In this document: in pieces, positions 1 to 6,898 of the stretch
How the letters are laid out: every line of letters begins with the position of its first letter
Numbering within the stretch: position 1 is the first letter of the stretch
From: Pirellulaceae bacterium
GTDB taxonomy: Bacteria > Planctomycetota > Planctomycetia > Pirellulales > Pirellulaceae
DNA: 7,036 bases
Direction of reading: 5' to 3'
NCBI GenBank assembly: GCA_022448645.1
Contig: JAKVBZ010000158.1
Coordinates: forward strand, 1 to 7,036
Made by a program: the position numbers and the translations under genes
The notes under the pieces: model-generated
Databases searched by the model: none
Seen by the model: the letters and a program-made list of their open reading frames with translations, nothing else
What the model was told of the DNA's origin: nothing

Positions 1-894
1 TTTCACAGCCCGACCACCAACAGCGGCACGCTGAGCAACAACGGCACGCTGAACAACAAGTCAGGCGCGACGCTCCACAACCAGCACTATTCAAGCGCGC
101 TGAACAACGACGGCACGCTGCTTAACAGCTTCGGTACGCTGAGCAACAACGGCACGCTGCTAAACACCTACAGAACGCTGACCAACAACGGCACGCTGGT
201 CAGCACGGGCTCAATTGTCGCCGGCTATGAGTGTCCGATTGGATATGACTGTCCGACGATTGGACCAGGAATTATTAGCGATGTCGGATCCATTATCAAC
301 AACGGCACGCTGATCAGCACCGGCACACTGACCATGAAGGTTAGCGGCACCTTCTCCGTGTTAGGCGGCACCGTGGATGCCACTACCATTAACAGCAATG
401 GCACCTTTAACTTCACCGGCGGCACCCTGAACGTCGACACCTTTAACGGTGACCTCGCTAACACCGGCGGCACCTTAGGGCCCGGTCATTCACCGGGCAC
501 CACTACCATCAACGGTGATTATTCCCAGGACGCCAGTTCCACCTTATTAATAGAAATCGAAGGCTTAATCGCAGGGACCGAATACGACGTGCTCAACGTC
601 ACCGGCACCGCCACCCTGGACGGCGTTCTGGATTTTGATCTGGATTATTCAGGTCTAGTGCTGGGTGACAGCTTTGACATCCTTAGTGCTGAGGTCATCA
701 ACGGTACGTTTGCCAGCATTACCGACCAGCAAATTAATACCAACTGGATCTGGGAGCTCGACTACAACCTTGACCCGTCCGGCACTGACATCCTGACCGC
801 CCGCGTAACCGCCGTACCCATCCCCGAACCCACCACCCTCCTCTTAGCCCTCTTGGCCCTTGTAGCCGCACCGCTTCGAGTGCGGTGCGGGTGA
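1..894 (+). CDS. PEP-CTERM sorting-domain protein with beta-solenoid repeats (5' end outside the window)
   Basis: The frame is open from base 1 to the TGA at 892-894, giving 297 visible residues, so the gene begins upstream. The ATG at 334 is only an internal Met, because the repeats before it are in the same frame. Residues 1-110 are low-complexity repeats of the form xNNGTLxN, with six exact copies of GGCACGCTG encoding GTL; such repeats usually build a right-handed beta-solenoid in surface proteins. Residues ~135-270 resemble the 'GPGHSPGTTTINGDY ... YDVLNVTGTATLDG' region found before the anchor in many PEP-CTERM and autotransporter-like proteins. The C-terminus has the PEP motif (823-831), a hydrophobic stretch and a basic Arg-containing end, ending in RVRCG. 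By family knowledge the protein is exported and its tail processed by an exosortase; no exosortase gene is in view. Ligand and role are unknown. Two Cys lie in a short insertion that interrupts the repeats. Confidence 0.88.
   Translation, partial: FHSPTTNSGTLSNNGTLNNKSGATLHNQHYSSALNNDGTLLNSFGTLSNNGTLLNTYRTLTNNGTLVSTGSIVAGYECPIGYDCPTIGPGIISDVGSIINNGTLISTGTLTMKVSGTFSVLGGTVDATTINSNGTFNFTGGTLNVDTFNGDLANTGGTLGPGHSPGTTTINGDYSQDASSTLLIEIEGLIAGTEYDVLNVTGTATLDGVLDFDLDYSGLVLGDSFDILSAEVINGTFASITDQQINTNWIWELDYNLDPSGTDILTARVTAVPIPEPTTLLLALLALVAAPLRVRCG
25..330 (+). repeat. Degenerate in-frame GTL-encoding repeat array
   Basis: The nonamer GGCACGCTG occurs exactly at 25, 43, 112, 151, 190 and 304, with near copies at 133, 172 and 322. 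All spacings are multiples of three, for example 18, 39 and 39 bases, so the repeats are constrained by the protein frame. Bases ~217-293 are an unrelated insertion within the array. The array probably reflects unit duplication in a beta-solenoid surface protein and is a likely site of length variation between strains. Confidence 0.8.
866..890. repeat. Perfect 9-bp hairpin formed by the last PEP-CTERM codons
   Basis: CCGCACCGC (866-874) and GCGGTGCGG (882-890) are exact reverse complements around a 7-base loop, TTCGAGT. The stem lies within the codons for the final A-P-L-R-V-R-C-G residues, two bases before the TGA. No T-run follows, so it is not a textbook intrinsic terminator. It could stabilise the 3' end of the mRNA, act as part of a termination signal, or be the conserved core of a dispersed repeat. 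Confidence 0.8.
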
Positions 895-901
895 GGTTCT
901 A

Positions 902-922
902 CAACCGCCCTTTAGGGCGTTG
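902..922. repeat. Second hairpin just downstream of the PEP-CTERM stop
   Basis: CAAC-C-GCCC pairs with GGGC-GTTG around a TTTA loop, giving eight pairs with one bulged C. It starts eight bases after the stop codon. It is followed by GAAAATGC on the plus strand, not a T-tract, so termination of the upstream gene is plausible but not shown. Together with the hairpin at 866-890 it forms a tandem two-stem structure. Confidence 0.55.
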
Positions 923-951
923 AAAATGCATATCAACACAAGTTGCAATAA

Positions 952-1104
952 GTGCATTCTTCTACTGGCAGGGATTTACGAGAGCTAGAGGCTCAGGATT
1001 ATGAGACGGGCATCAAACCCATTCTGCCAGTGCTCACGACCTGCGGAGAAGCTTTAGGGCTAGATGGGCACCCCGGCGACCTTGAAGGAGCTCATGAGGC
1101 ATGA
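952..1104 (+). other. Short unassigned open frame, probably a gene remnant
   Basis: A frame opens with GTG at 952, directly after an in-frame TAA, and runs 50 codons to the TGA at 1102-1104. The middle of the translation (around DYETGIKPILPVLTTCGEAL) looks protein-like in composition, but I recognise no family and see no convincing ribosome binding site. Its 3' third overlaps, in another frame, the integrase fragment that begins at 1064, so the protein-like part probably ends near 1060. The simplest reading is a piece of a lost gene joined by deletion to the integrase tail. It should not be taken as an expressed protein on this evidence. Confidence 0.3.
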
Positions 1105-1243
1105 GTCTTTCGAGACGACGTTGCGTTTTTATATCGGTGCCAACGCACAGTCCACCGCAGCTACATTCTGGGAAGCTCACAACGGTGGTGCGAAAATGGG
1201 TGCCAGTTTGGGTGACACCCTGGTGGAAAACCTCAAAAACTAA
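1064..1243 (+). pseudogene. C-terminal remnant of a tyrosine recombinase/phage-type integrase
   Basis: In frame from the ATG at 1064 to the TAA at 1241-1243 the translation begins MGTPATLKELMRHESFETT and continues with LRFYIGANAQSTAATFWEAHN. This matches the final catalytic segment of tyrosine recombinases: the 'L-M-R-H-E-S' box with the conserved His (residue 13), the TT pair, and the Tyr of FYIG (residue 23), the likely nucleophile, followed by the helical tail typical of planctomycete integrases. A TAG directly precedes the ATG. The core-binding domain and the catalytic Arg, Lys and HxxR segments are absent, so the fragment cannot be an active enzyme. Full-length relatives are roughly 300-400 residues. 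Its stop is one base from the 3' end of the neighbouring tRNA, fitting a relic of an element that integrated there. The family call is from motif recognition only. Confidence 0.72.
1234..1240 (-). terminator. T-rich tract after the tRNA, possible tRNA terminator
   Basis: On the minus strand the tRNA 3' end is followed by ACTTAG and then TTTTT (complement of 1235-1239). No separate hairpin precedes this run except the tRNA acceptor and T arms. The same bases are the Lys-Asn codons at the end of the integrase remnant on the plus strand. Termination here is inferred only from the T-run. Confidence 0.3.
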
Positions 1244-1244
1244 G

Positions 1245-1317
<73 letters not shown>

Positions 1318-1475
1318 ACAACCATGATAACGCAAGGACTTACGTTCTGCGAGCCGGGTGCCAAACAGGGCCGACACTCCCGCTGCTCAGCAAATGAAAG
1401 GGGCCTGTTTCCCACTATGAAAAACACTTCAAGAAATAAAGGGTGTCACTCGTTCCTGACACCTTTCTCAGGCGA
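1318..1475. other. Non-coding spacer between the tRNA and the large propeller gene
   Basis: This interval separates the minus-strand propeller gene (stop at 1476-1478) from the minus-strand tRNA. It holds the hairpin at 1439-1466 and a weaker inverted repeat (1363-1372 with 1401-1410). Open frames here are short and lack protein-like features. The promoter of the tRNA must lie here if it is transcribed on its own, but I see no convincing -35/-10 pair. Confidence 0.6.
1439..1466 (-). terminator. REP-like palindrome, probable terminator of the propeller gene
   Basis: GGTGTCA (1442-1448) and TGACACC (1457-1463) are exact reverse complements around an 8-base loop. A/T pairs extend the stem outward, as AAAG on the left against TTT on the right. 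Read on the minus strand, the stem begins 10-13 bases after the propeller stop codon and is followed by CTTTATTTC, a modest U-rich tail, so it fits an intrinsic terminator. The minus-strand core AGGTGTCAGGAACG also resembles the GTGTCAGGAAC palindromes I remember as dispersed repeats associated with REP-type (Y1) transposases. That second identity is recall, not a search result. Confidence 0.6.
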
Positions 1476-4400
1476 TTACTCGGCAATCAGTTCCACGCCG
1501 TTTAAAAGCGGACCGTGCTGACTGTCGGATTGGGGCGTCAGCGAGATGGTTAATTCATCGGCTATGGGGATGTGGGAAAACTGTTTGACGATACTCTGCA
1601 ACGGTCCGCCGGTCTGTTTGGCAATATCGAAATCATGCAGGACCGTCCTGTCCTGTAGAGCCACATCGAACACGCGCTCGCCCTGACCAACATCCAAAGG
1701 CTCGGCAAAAAACAGTTTGACTGTATATGCCGGCGCAGGAGCCTCTTGCTTCTCGGCAACCTGACTGGCGGGCGTGATCGTCAGTCGAGCAGCTTTGGTG
1801 GCATGGTTTTCATAGGAACATGCTGTGCGCGCACCCACTCCCGAAATCATAAACGCAATCGCGTTTCCCGATTTCCAACCCGGCCGTTGGATGGCCTCAT
1901 TGACGAGGCTCGCCAGATTGGGAGTCTGTTGATCCGTTGTGCTTGCACCAACCTTTGGCCAGGCTTCAGGAACCCATGACACGGCTGCCTTCGATCTGTG
2001 GCGGGCCGAAATATTGTATTTCTTGTCGTTGAAACGTTCGGCATTGTCCGCCGCTTCAGAATGGATCTGCAGCTTTGTGGGACCACTGCTTTCCTCATCG
2101 ACTGTGAAGTGAATTCTGGCGTCCATAACTTCCTCACCCGGTTTGAGTTGGATGTCTGTAAATCGTAGTCCAACCATTTGTGGTGAGTTGTCCTCGACAA
2201 GTTCCAAATCGCTGCTGTCGAGATACATCGATCCATCGGAACGTTCTTCTGCGTCATCGTGACCAGCAGCCAATGGGATGACGTTTGCCGAAGTGTCATC
2301 CAGGTGGTCAGGGGTTACACGCACGGAAATCGAATGAACGAGTTGGACTCCGGACGCTGCTACCCAGGGAAGATCGCCATTTTGAATGGCGGATGTGTGT
2401 CGGCGGAAATAGGCTGGGGCGTCTCCCTTGACTTGCACCGTGATCTCAGGTGAGTCGCCGCCGACACTCGGGTGGTCTAACCACAATGTGCCATTGTTGC
2501 TGCGTCGATCGCCTGGTGCTCCAAAATTGATTCCAAGGCGACGGACACGGTCTTCCACGCTGTAAACGCTGTTCGTCCAGATTTCCAAATCGGGCATATG
2601 GACCAAGGCTAACGAGGTTTGGTTTTGATAGCTGCAAGTGCATGTTCGCGTGTAATCCGGAGCGTTGAGCACGCCACCGGCTGCAACTAGATTCGACGAA
2701 CAGCCGGCACGAAAACCACCAAAATTCCCGCTGCCACTCGAACCGAGCAGGTCGTAGAAACCAGCAGCTCCTGAACGAAACGTCAACAGGTTCTCACTGG
2801 CGATCACCGTGTTACACCCATAATTTCGTGTGAATTGCCAAGGTGTTTGTTTTCCAGTGATCGGATTTGTTATCAGGCTGGGCGTACCGTCCAGCAAATT
2901 AAACGCACCTGCCGACCGCTGGTACGAATTGGCATTGGTAATGATCGTATCGTGATACAGCATGCAAGGACCGGAATAGTCAAGCTGCAGATCATCCCAA
3001 ACGACGGCTCCGTCACGGCCCTGATAGGCGATCATGCCCTGGCCGATCTCATCGGATAGCCGGTCGTTGGCCAGTGCGCCGGCCTGCAGCAAAATGTCAT
3101 GTTGGGCAGAGTAACTCAACCAGCTGCCAAAGATATCCGCTTCTTGTTCCCACAAGAGCTCGCCCGATTGCGCGTCCAGGGCAACAATACGAAACTTGCG
3201 GTCAGCCAGTACCCCGCGACGTCGTAACTTGTCTTCGGTACTTTTGGGCAGCTTGTCGAGACAGTAGATACGCCCGCCACCAGCGACGATTCCGTTGTGA
3301 ATGAAGCTAAACCGGGAATCTGTTTCCCAAACAACGCGCCCCGTATCACGGTCAAAGGCGACCAAGCCGTCGCTTGCCGACATGTCGAGAATCTCTAGCC
3401 CCTGCCTTGTCGAAAGATCTCTCGGCTGGCCGCTGTAGTTAGCGAATCCCTTACCGCCTAACAGGATGTTTTCGTAGATACCAATAAAACCCCATAGTGG
3501 TGACGCGGAGTCTGGTCCCTGCGACGGCATGTCAATTTGACGGATGGTATCGCCCGTGGTGGCATCCAATACTTTACAGTGGCTACCGACGACCACATAA
3601 ATCTCTTCGTCTGTGGCGACGAAATTGGTACCGCGGCCGTTCGCGCCTGGAATGTGCACCTGGTTGTATTTTGTGCTTAGTGGCGTGTTCTCGTAAGTAT
3701 GGTCGAAATAAATACCGAGATGATTCAGATTTTCTAATGTCCGTTTCCAAAGAACACGTCCGGTGTAAGTATCCCGAGCGCTAATGGAGTCCATGCCTTC
3801 GACGAAGGTGCGACCGCCTACGACTTGTTCCGGCGGTCCATGACTGTGTCTGGGCAACATGTCCATATTGGAACTACCACCAAACCACAGAACCCCCAAA
3901 GGCAATCTGACGCGACGGTCATTCGACTTTACCGTATTGGCAATGTCTCCGTACTGGTGGGTCCAATCGGCCGCACCTTCCAGCGATCCTTCGCGAATTA
4001 CCAACACGCCGTTTTCATATTCACGCGTGTTGGCTTTTGCCAGTTTGTTGTGGTGAACAAGCTCCAGGACGTCTTGGGTGTTGCCGTTTGGAGCGCTGAA
4101 CCAAAGCGCGCCGCCATAAGGCCGCACCGATTCGTAGATCGTTACCAAAAAGCCAGGCAGCTTTTCTCGCATTCCTGTGGACGATCCCACCACGATCAGA
4201 TTGGCGACATACGGTGGAGCCTTGTAAGCATCCGGATCGCCCAGATGGACTGTGATGCGGTGGCCATATTGTCCTTGAGTGTCGTAAAGCCGACGAAGTT
4301 CATCGACACGAGTTGCGTCGGATTCGACGACCACCACGTGTAAGTCGGACTCGGCGAGAACCCCAGAAAGGAGTTCGATGTCGTCGACACCGAACCAAAT

Positions 4401-5747
4401 CGCATATCCCTGGTCAGCCGCAGTGCGACTGATGAGTTGAGCTGCAGCATCTCGCGTTTTGTTCGCTACAGGTGGAATCTCGGACAATTCTTTCATGGTC
4501 ACGTCCGAGACAGCTTGTTCGCCATAGACGAGGATGCGGCCGTCCAACGTAACAGCGACCAGTTTGTCACCCCCAGCAAGTAGCCGCAAGACTTGACCTT
4601 CAACCGGCTGCGACCAGAGGATCGTGCCATCATGGTTCAACGCGGTGATCTTGTCTTTTCCCGCAACGTAGATTCGGCTGCCAGCCTGAATGACATCGCC
4701 AGAAGCATCGACTTGGACGGAAAAATCCATGGCTTTTGTCTTCGCATGCAAAACGGTTCCGTCAAAACTGATGGTACCTCCGTCGGTAAGCACGGGCTCG
4801 TTCGGTTGTTGTTCCAATGGCTTGCCGCTTTGCAGTTCACATGCGCGCACACCACGGACACGTGTGTGGACATAAAAGTTCTGTTCATCGGCGCACACAA
4901 ACGAACCTCCGGTACCTTTACCCCCGATCCCGAAGTGCATGAATTGTCCCGAACTGCGATCCAGCGCCGCCGGCACGCTGCGTCCTCCCGGCACTAGTAA
5001 AACATTCTTTGTGGCAACCAGTGCGCCCTGCGGAGCCACGCCGGCAAAGGAAGGTGCGCCATGAGGCTGTTTAATGTATTGAGCACTGGTAGAATCATTC
5101 ACCCACACCACTTCACCAGTTTGCATTTCGAGTGCGTAAATGAACGTTCCCATGAAGGGCCATATACTGGCGGCGAAGTAGACATGCCGGTCGCGAATCA
5201 CTGGGCCGCCTCGGGCGGGCCAGGCCGAAATGACACGTTCGTTGCCTATGACTTTGCGGTCCGATGGGCCACCTCGAAATCGCCACAACAACTGTCCATT
5301 GTCCGCGCCGACGCAGTAGAGGTAGCCGTCGTCGCTGGTGAAAAATACTTTGCCATCGCAGGCCGCTGGTGGAAAACGCACAGGCCCATCGGTATAGAAT
5401 TCCCACACCATGCTGCCGGAGTCGAGATCGAGAGCGACGACTTTGTCGCGATCGTTGAAACTGACGAACATGCGACCATCCATAATGACTGGCTCGAAGA
5501 TCCGGTCGTAGGGCATGAGGTCATGGTTGAGTGGATCGTCCCATACCTGTTTGCGCTGGGTGTACTGACGCACCCATGCCAACTGAAGTGTATCGGGTAG
5601 CTCCTCGGGTGAGGCGGCACTGCGATACGCGTCATACCGCCACATGGGCCAATCCGCGGCCAGCAGCGATGGACTTACGAGAAGCATCAGGACCAAGCAA
5701 AATATCAATCGCAACCATGATTGGGGTTCACTGTTCAATCGAAGCAT
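1476..5747 (-). CDS. Exported double PQQ-type beta-propeller protein with methyltransferase-like and malectin-like modules
   Basis: This is a 1423-residue protein starting at the ATG at 5745-5747, with an AAGGA site 7 bases upstream (5755-5759). Residues 1-30 are a signal peptide with a hydrophobic core and cleavage near LLA/AD, so it acts outside the cytoplasmic membrane. Residues ~32-410 are propeller one, with W-motif blade ends such as SGSMVWEF, NGQLLWRF, TGEVVWVN and DGTILWSQ. Residues ~430-590 resemble a Rossmann-type SAM-methyltransferase, but the glycine motif is degraded to FGVDDIE, so catalysis is doubtful. Residues ~594-1060 are propeller two (TGRVLWKR, TGRVVWET, SGELLWEQ, DGAVVWDD). 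A conserved cysteine-containing region (1016, 1036, 1038) lies near its end. Residues ~1085-1145 plus 1339-1423 look malectin-like (FFAEPLDVGQGERVFDVAL and following FDI). Residues ~1147-1330 are a separate beta-rich module between those halves. Similar large proteins are common in planctomycetes and are usually annotated only as PQQ-binding-like or BamB-like. PQQ binding, substrate and role are unknown. No anchor or frameshift is seen. Confidence 0.93.
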   Translation of the reverse strand: MLRLNSEPQSWLRLIFCLVLMLLVSPSLLAADWPMWRYDAYRSAASPEELPDTLQLAWVRQYTQRKQVWDDPLNHDLMPYDRIFEPVIMDGRMFVSFNDRDKVVALDLDSGSMVWEFYTDGPVRFPPAACDGKVFFTSDDGYLYCVGADNGQLLWRFRGGPSDRKVIGNERVISAWPARGGPVIRDRHVYFAASIWPFMGTFIYALEMQTGEVVWVNDSTSAQYIKQPHGAPSFAGVAPQGALVATKNVLLVPGGRSVPAALDRSSGQFMHFGIGGKGTGGSFVCADEQNFYVHTRVRGVRACELQSGKPLEQQPNEPVLTDGGTISFDGTVLHAKTKAMDFSVQVDASGDVIQAGSRIYVAGKDKITALNHDGTILWSQPVEGQVLRLLAGGDKLVAVTLDGRILVYGEQAVSDVTMKELSEIPPVANKTRDAAAQLISRTAADQGYAIWFGVDDIELLSGVLAESDLHVVVVESDATRVDELRRLYDTQGQYGHRITVHLGDPDAYKAPPYVANLIVVGSSTGMREKLPGFLVTIYESVRPYGGALWFSAPNGNTQDVLELVHHNKLAKANTREYENGVLVIREGSLEGAADWTHQYGDIANTVKSNDRRVRLPLGVLWFGGSSNMDMLPRHSHGPPEQVVGGRTFVEGMDSISARDTYTGRVLWKRTLENLNHLGIYFDHTYENTPLSTKYNQVHIPGANGRGTNFVATDEEIYVVVGSHCKVLDATTGDTIRQIDMPSQGPDSASPLWGFIGIYENILLGGKGFANYSGQPRDLSTRQGLEILDMSASDGLVAFDRDTGRVVWETDSRFSFIHNGIVAGGGRIYCLDKLPKSTEDKLRRRGVLADRKFRIVALDAQSGELLWEQEADIFGSWLSYSAQHDILLQAGALANDRLSDEIGQGMIAYQGRDGAVVWDDLQLDYSGPCMLYHDTIITNANSYQRSAGAFNLLDGTPSLITNPITGKQTPWQFTRNYGCNTVIASENLLTFRSGAAGFYDLLGSSGSGNFGGFRAGCSSNLVAAGGVLNAPDYTRTCTCSYQNQTSLALVHMPDLEIWTNSVYSVEDRVRRLGINFGAPGDRRSNNGTLWLDHPSVGGDSPEITVQVKGDAPAYFRRHTSAIQNGDLPWVAASGVQLVHSISVRVTPDHLDDTSANVIPLAAGHDDAEERSDGSMYLDSSDLELVEDNSPQMVGLRFTDIQLKPGEEVMDARIHFTVDEESSGPTKLQIHSEAADNAERFNDKKYNISARHRSKAAVSWVPEAWPKVGASTTDQQTPNLASLVNEAIQRPGWKSGNAIAFMISGVGARTACSYENHATKAARLTITPASQVAEKQEAPAPAYTVKLFFAEPLDVGQGERVFDVALQDRTVLHDFDIAKQTGGPLQSIVKQFSHIPIADELTISLTPQSDSQHGPLLNGVELIAE

Positions 5748-5754
5748 GGACGGT

Positions 5755-5759
5755 TCCTT
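5755..5759 (-). promoter_or_regulatory. Ribosome binding site of the propeller gene
   Basis: The minus strand reads AAGGA, then ACCGTCC, then ATG, which is a standard Shine-Dalgarno with a 7-base spacer. It supports the start at 5747, and the resulting N-terminus is a good signal peptide. The next in-frame Met (residue 21) would cut the signal peptide in half. Confidence 0.7.
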
Positions 5760-5946
5760 GAAAGATGTCGTCGGTCGTCAAATCCTCTTGGGCATTGACC
5801 TAAGAATAACATACTTGATCGTGGGCTCACCGCAATGTCTACGGATAGCGTATATTGTTTGAAAGAGCCGTCACCTTTCTTACCAGGTCACCGGCTTGTC
5901 ATGGCTTTTACTCGAACACACTTTCCCTAACCTTATTTCTAGAGAT

Positions 5947-5950
5947 AGGA
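5947..5950 (+). promoter_or_regulatory. Ribosome binding site deciding the phosphoesterase start
   Basis: AGGA lies 9 bases before the ATG at 5960 and 6 bases before an in-frame GTG at 5957. It favours a start here over the far upstream in-frame ATG at 5855, which would add 35 residues in front of a good signal peptide. ATG and GTG differ by a single residue. Confidence 0.55.
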
Positions 5951-5959
5951 TCCACCGTG

Positions 5960-6898
5960 ATGCTTCGGAAACCTTTATTTATTCTGATCTTACTCGCCAG
6001 TGCCGTCTATCCACGAATTGGAAATGCACAGACTACCGGTTTTCGGTTCCTGGCCACTGGCGACGTGCCGTATTCTGCTGAACAAGATGCAAAATATCGA
6101 GAACTTCTCAGTCAGGCTGCCGCTGAGGATTTCGCGTTTCTCATGCACGTTGGGGATACAAAATCACAGGACTCTCCTTGTACGGATGCAGAATCGACCA
6201 AAATCCGTAATCTTTTTCGTCAACATCCTACGCCGGTTGTATATACGCTTGGTGATAACGAGTGGACAGATTGTCACGGTGTCGGAGCTGATCCGCTGGA
6301 ACGCCTGGCCCAATTACGTGAACTGATTTACAAGGACGAATCGGTGCTACGCTTGAAGCAGCTGGGAGCGGAACGACAAAGTGAGGATCCGGCATACGCC
6401 ACTTTCATCGAGAATTTCCGATTCACCAAATCCGAAGTGCTTTTCGTCGTTGTCCATGTGTGCGGAAGTGATAACAACCGACGCACGGGAGATACTCAAG
6501 CGATGCAGGAATTCGAACGACGCAATCAGGCCAATCTCGCATTCATGAAAGAAAGTTTTTCAAAAGCGCTTGCGACGGATGTCGCAGGCGTGGCGATTGT
6601 GATCCACGCTAATCCCGGGTTCGAAGGCAAGACGTCGGAAGGGTTTCAGGATTTTGTAAACTCGGTACGAGGGTTCCTGGACCGATTTAGAAAACCGGTG
6701 ATCTGTATTCATGGGGATTCCCATTATTTCCGGATTGACAAGCCACTACGGGGTGCGAAAACCAAGGCGAGATACCTGCACTTCACTCGCGTGGAAGTCT
6801 TCGGGTCTCCCGATGTAGCAGGTCTTATCATCCGTGTGGATCCGTCTACACGTGAAGTATTTTCGTATGAACCGTACTATTTACAAACGGCCCCATAA
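5960..6898 (+). CDS. Secreted calcineurin-like metallophosphoesterase
   Basis: From the ATG at 5960 the protein has 312 residues. The frame is open back to 5855, but starting at 5960 gives a clean signal peptide (MLRKPLFILILLASAVYP, cleavage near GNA/QTT) and the AGGA site fits. The motifs of a two-metal phosphoesterase are present in order: ATGDVPY (Asp35), HVGDTKS (Asp66), LGDNEW (Asn100), VIHANPG (His216) and HGDSHYFR (His251, Asp253, His255). The first block has GDxPY instead of the usual DxH, as I recall for a bacterial subfamily with the GDNEWTDC block, which is also seen here (residues 98-105). These residues would bind the dinuclear metal centre and hydrolyse a phosphate mono- or diester outside the cytoplasmic membrane. 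The substrate cannot be told from sequence. The length matches a single complete domain. It is divergent from the propeller gene, so joint function is not implied. Confidence 0.9.
   Translation: MLRKPLFILILLASAVYPRIGNAQTTGFRFLATGDVPYSAEQDAKYRELLSQAAAEDFAFLMHVGDTKSQDSPCTDAESTKIRNLFRQHPTPVVYTLGDNEWTDCHGVGADPLERLAQLRELIYKDESVLRLKQLGAERQSEDPAYATFIENFRFTKSEVLFVVVHVCGSDNNRRTGDTQAMQEFERRNQANLAFMKESFSKALATDVAGVAIVIHANPGFEGKTSEGFQDFVNSVRGFLDRFRKPVICIHGDSHYFRIDKPLRGAKTKARYLHFTRVEVFGSPDVAGLIIRVDPSTREVFSYEPYYLQTAP

Larger units (their letters stand above)
5748..5959. promoter_or_regulatory. Divergent intergenic region between the propeller gene and the phosphoesterase
   Basis: The two genes are transcribed away from each other, so the promoters of both should lie in these 212 bases. 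Weak candidates only are visible. For the minus strand there is TTGCGG (5830-5835) and TATGTT (5808-5813) with a 16-base spacer. For the plus strand there is TATATT at 5851-5856 without a good -35. No clear operator palindrome or riboswitch-like structure is seen. The existence of promoters is inferred from gene layout, not from strong motifs. Confidence 0.4.

Noticed and set aside
480..498. Hairpin GCCCGGT/ACCGGGC within the PEP-CTERM gene
   Set aside because: It lies in the middle of the coding region and encodes the family motif GPGHSPGT, in which repeated Gly/Pro codons readily give complementary sequence. No regulatory role is supported.
334..894. ATG at 334 as the start of the PEP-CTERM gene
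   Set aside because: The frame is open upstream to base 1 with in-frame repeat units of the same protein, so the Met is internal.
3825..4343. Long plus-strand open frame opposite the propeller gene
   Set aside because: It is antisense to a gene with clear domains, its translation has no recognisable motif, and no ribosome binding site was seen. The same holds for the other open frames opposite or offset within 1476-5747.
5855..5959. N-terminal extension of the phosphoesterase from the ATG at 5855
   Set aside because: It would place 35 residues before a typical signal peptide, and the AGGA site favours the start at 5957/5960.
6611..6625. CCCGGGTTCGAAGG resembling a tRNA T-arm
   Set aside because: It sits inside the phosphoesterase codons for NPGFEG and has no cloverleaf around it.
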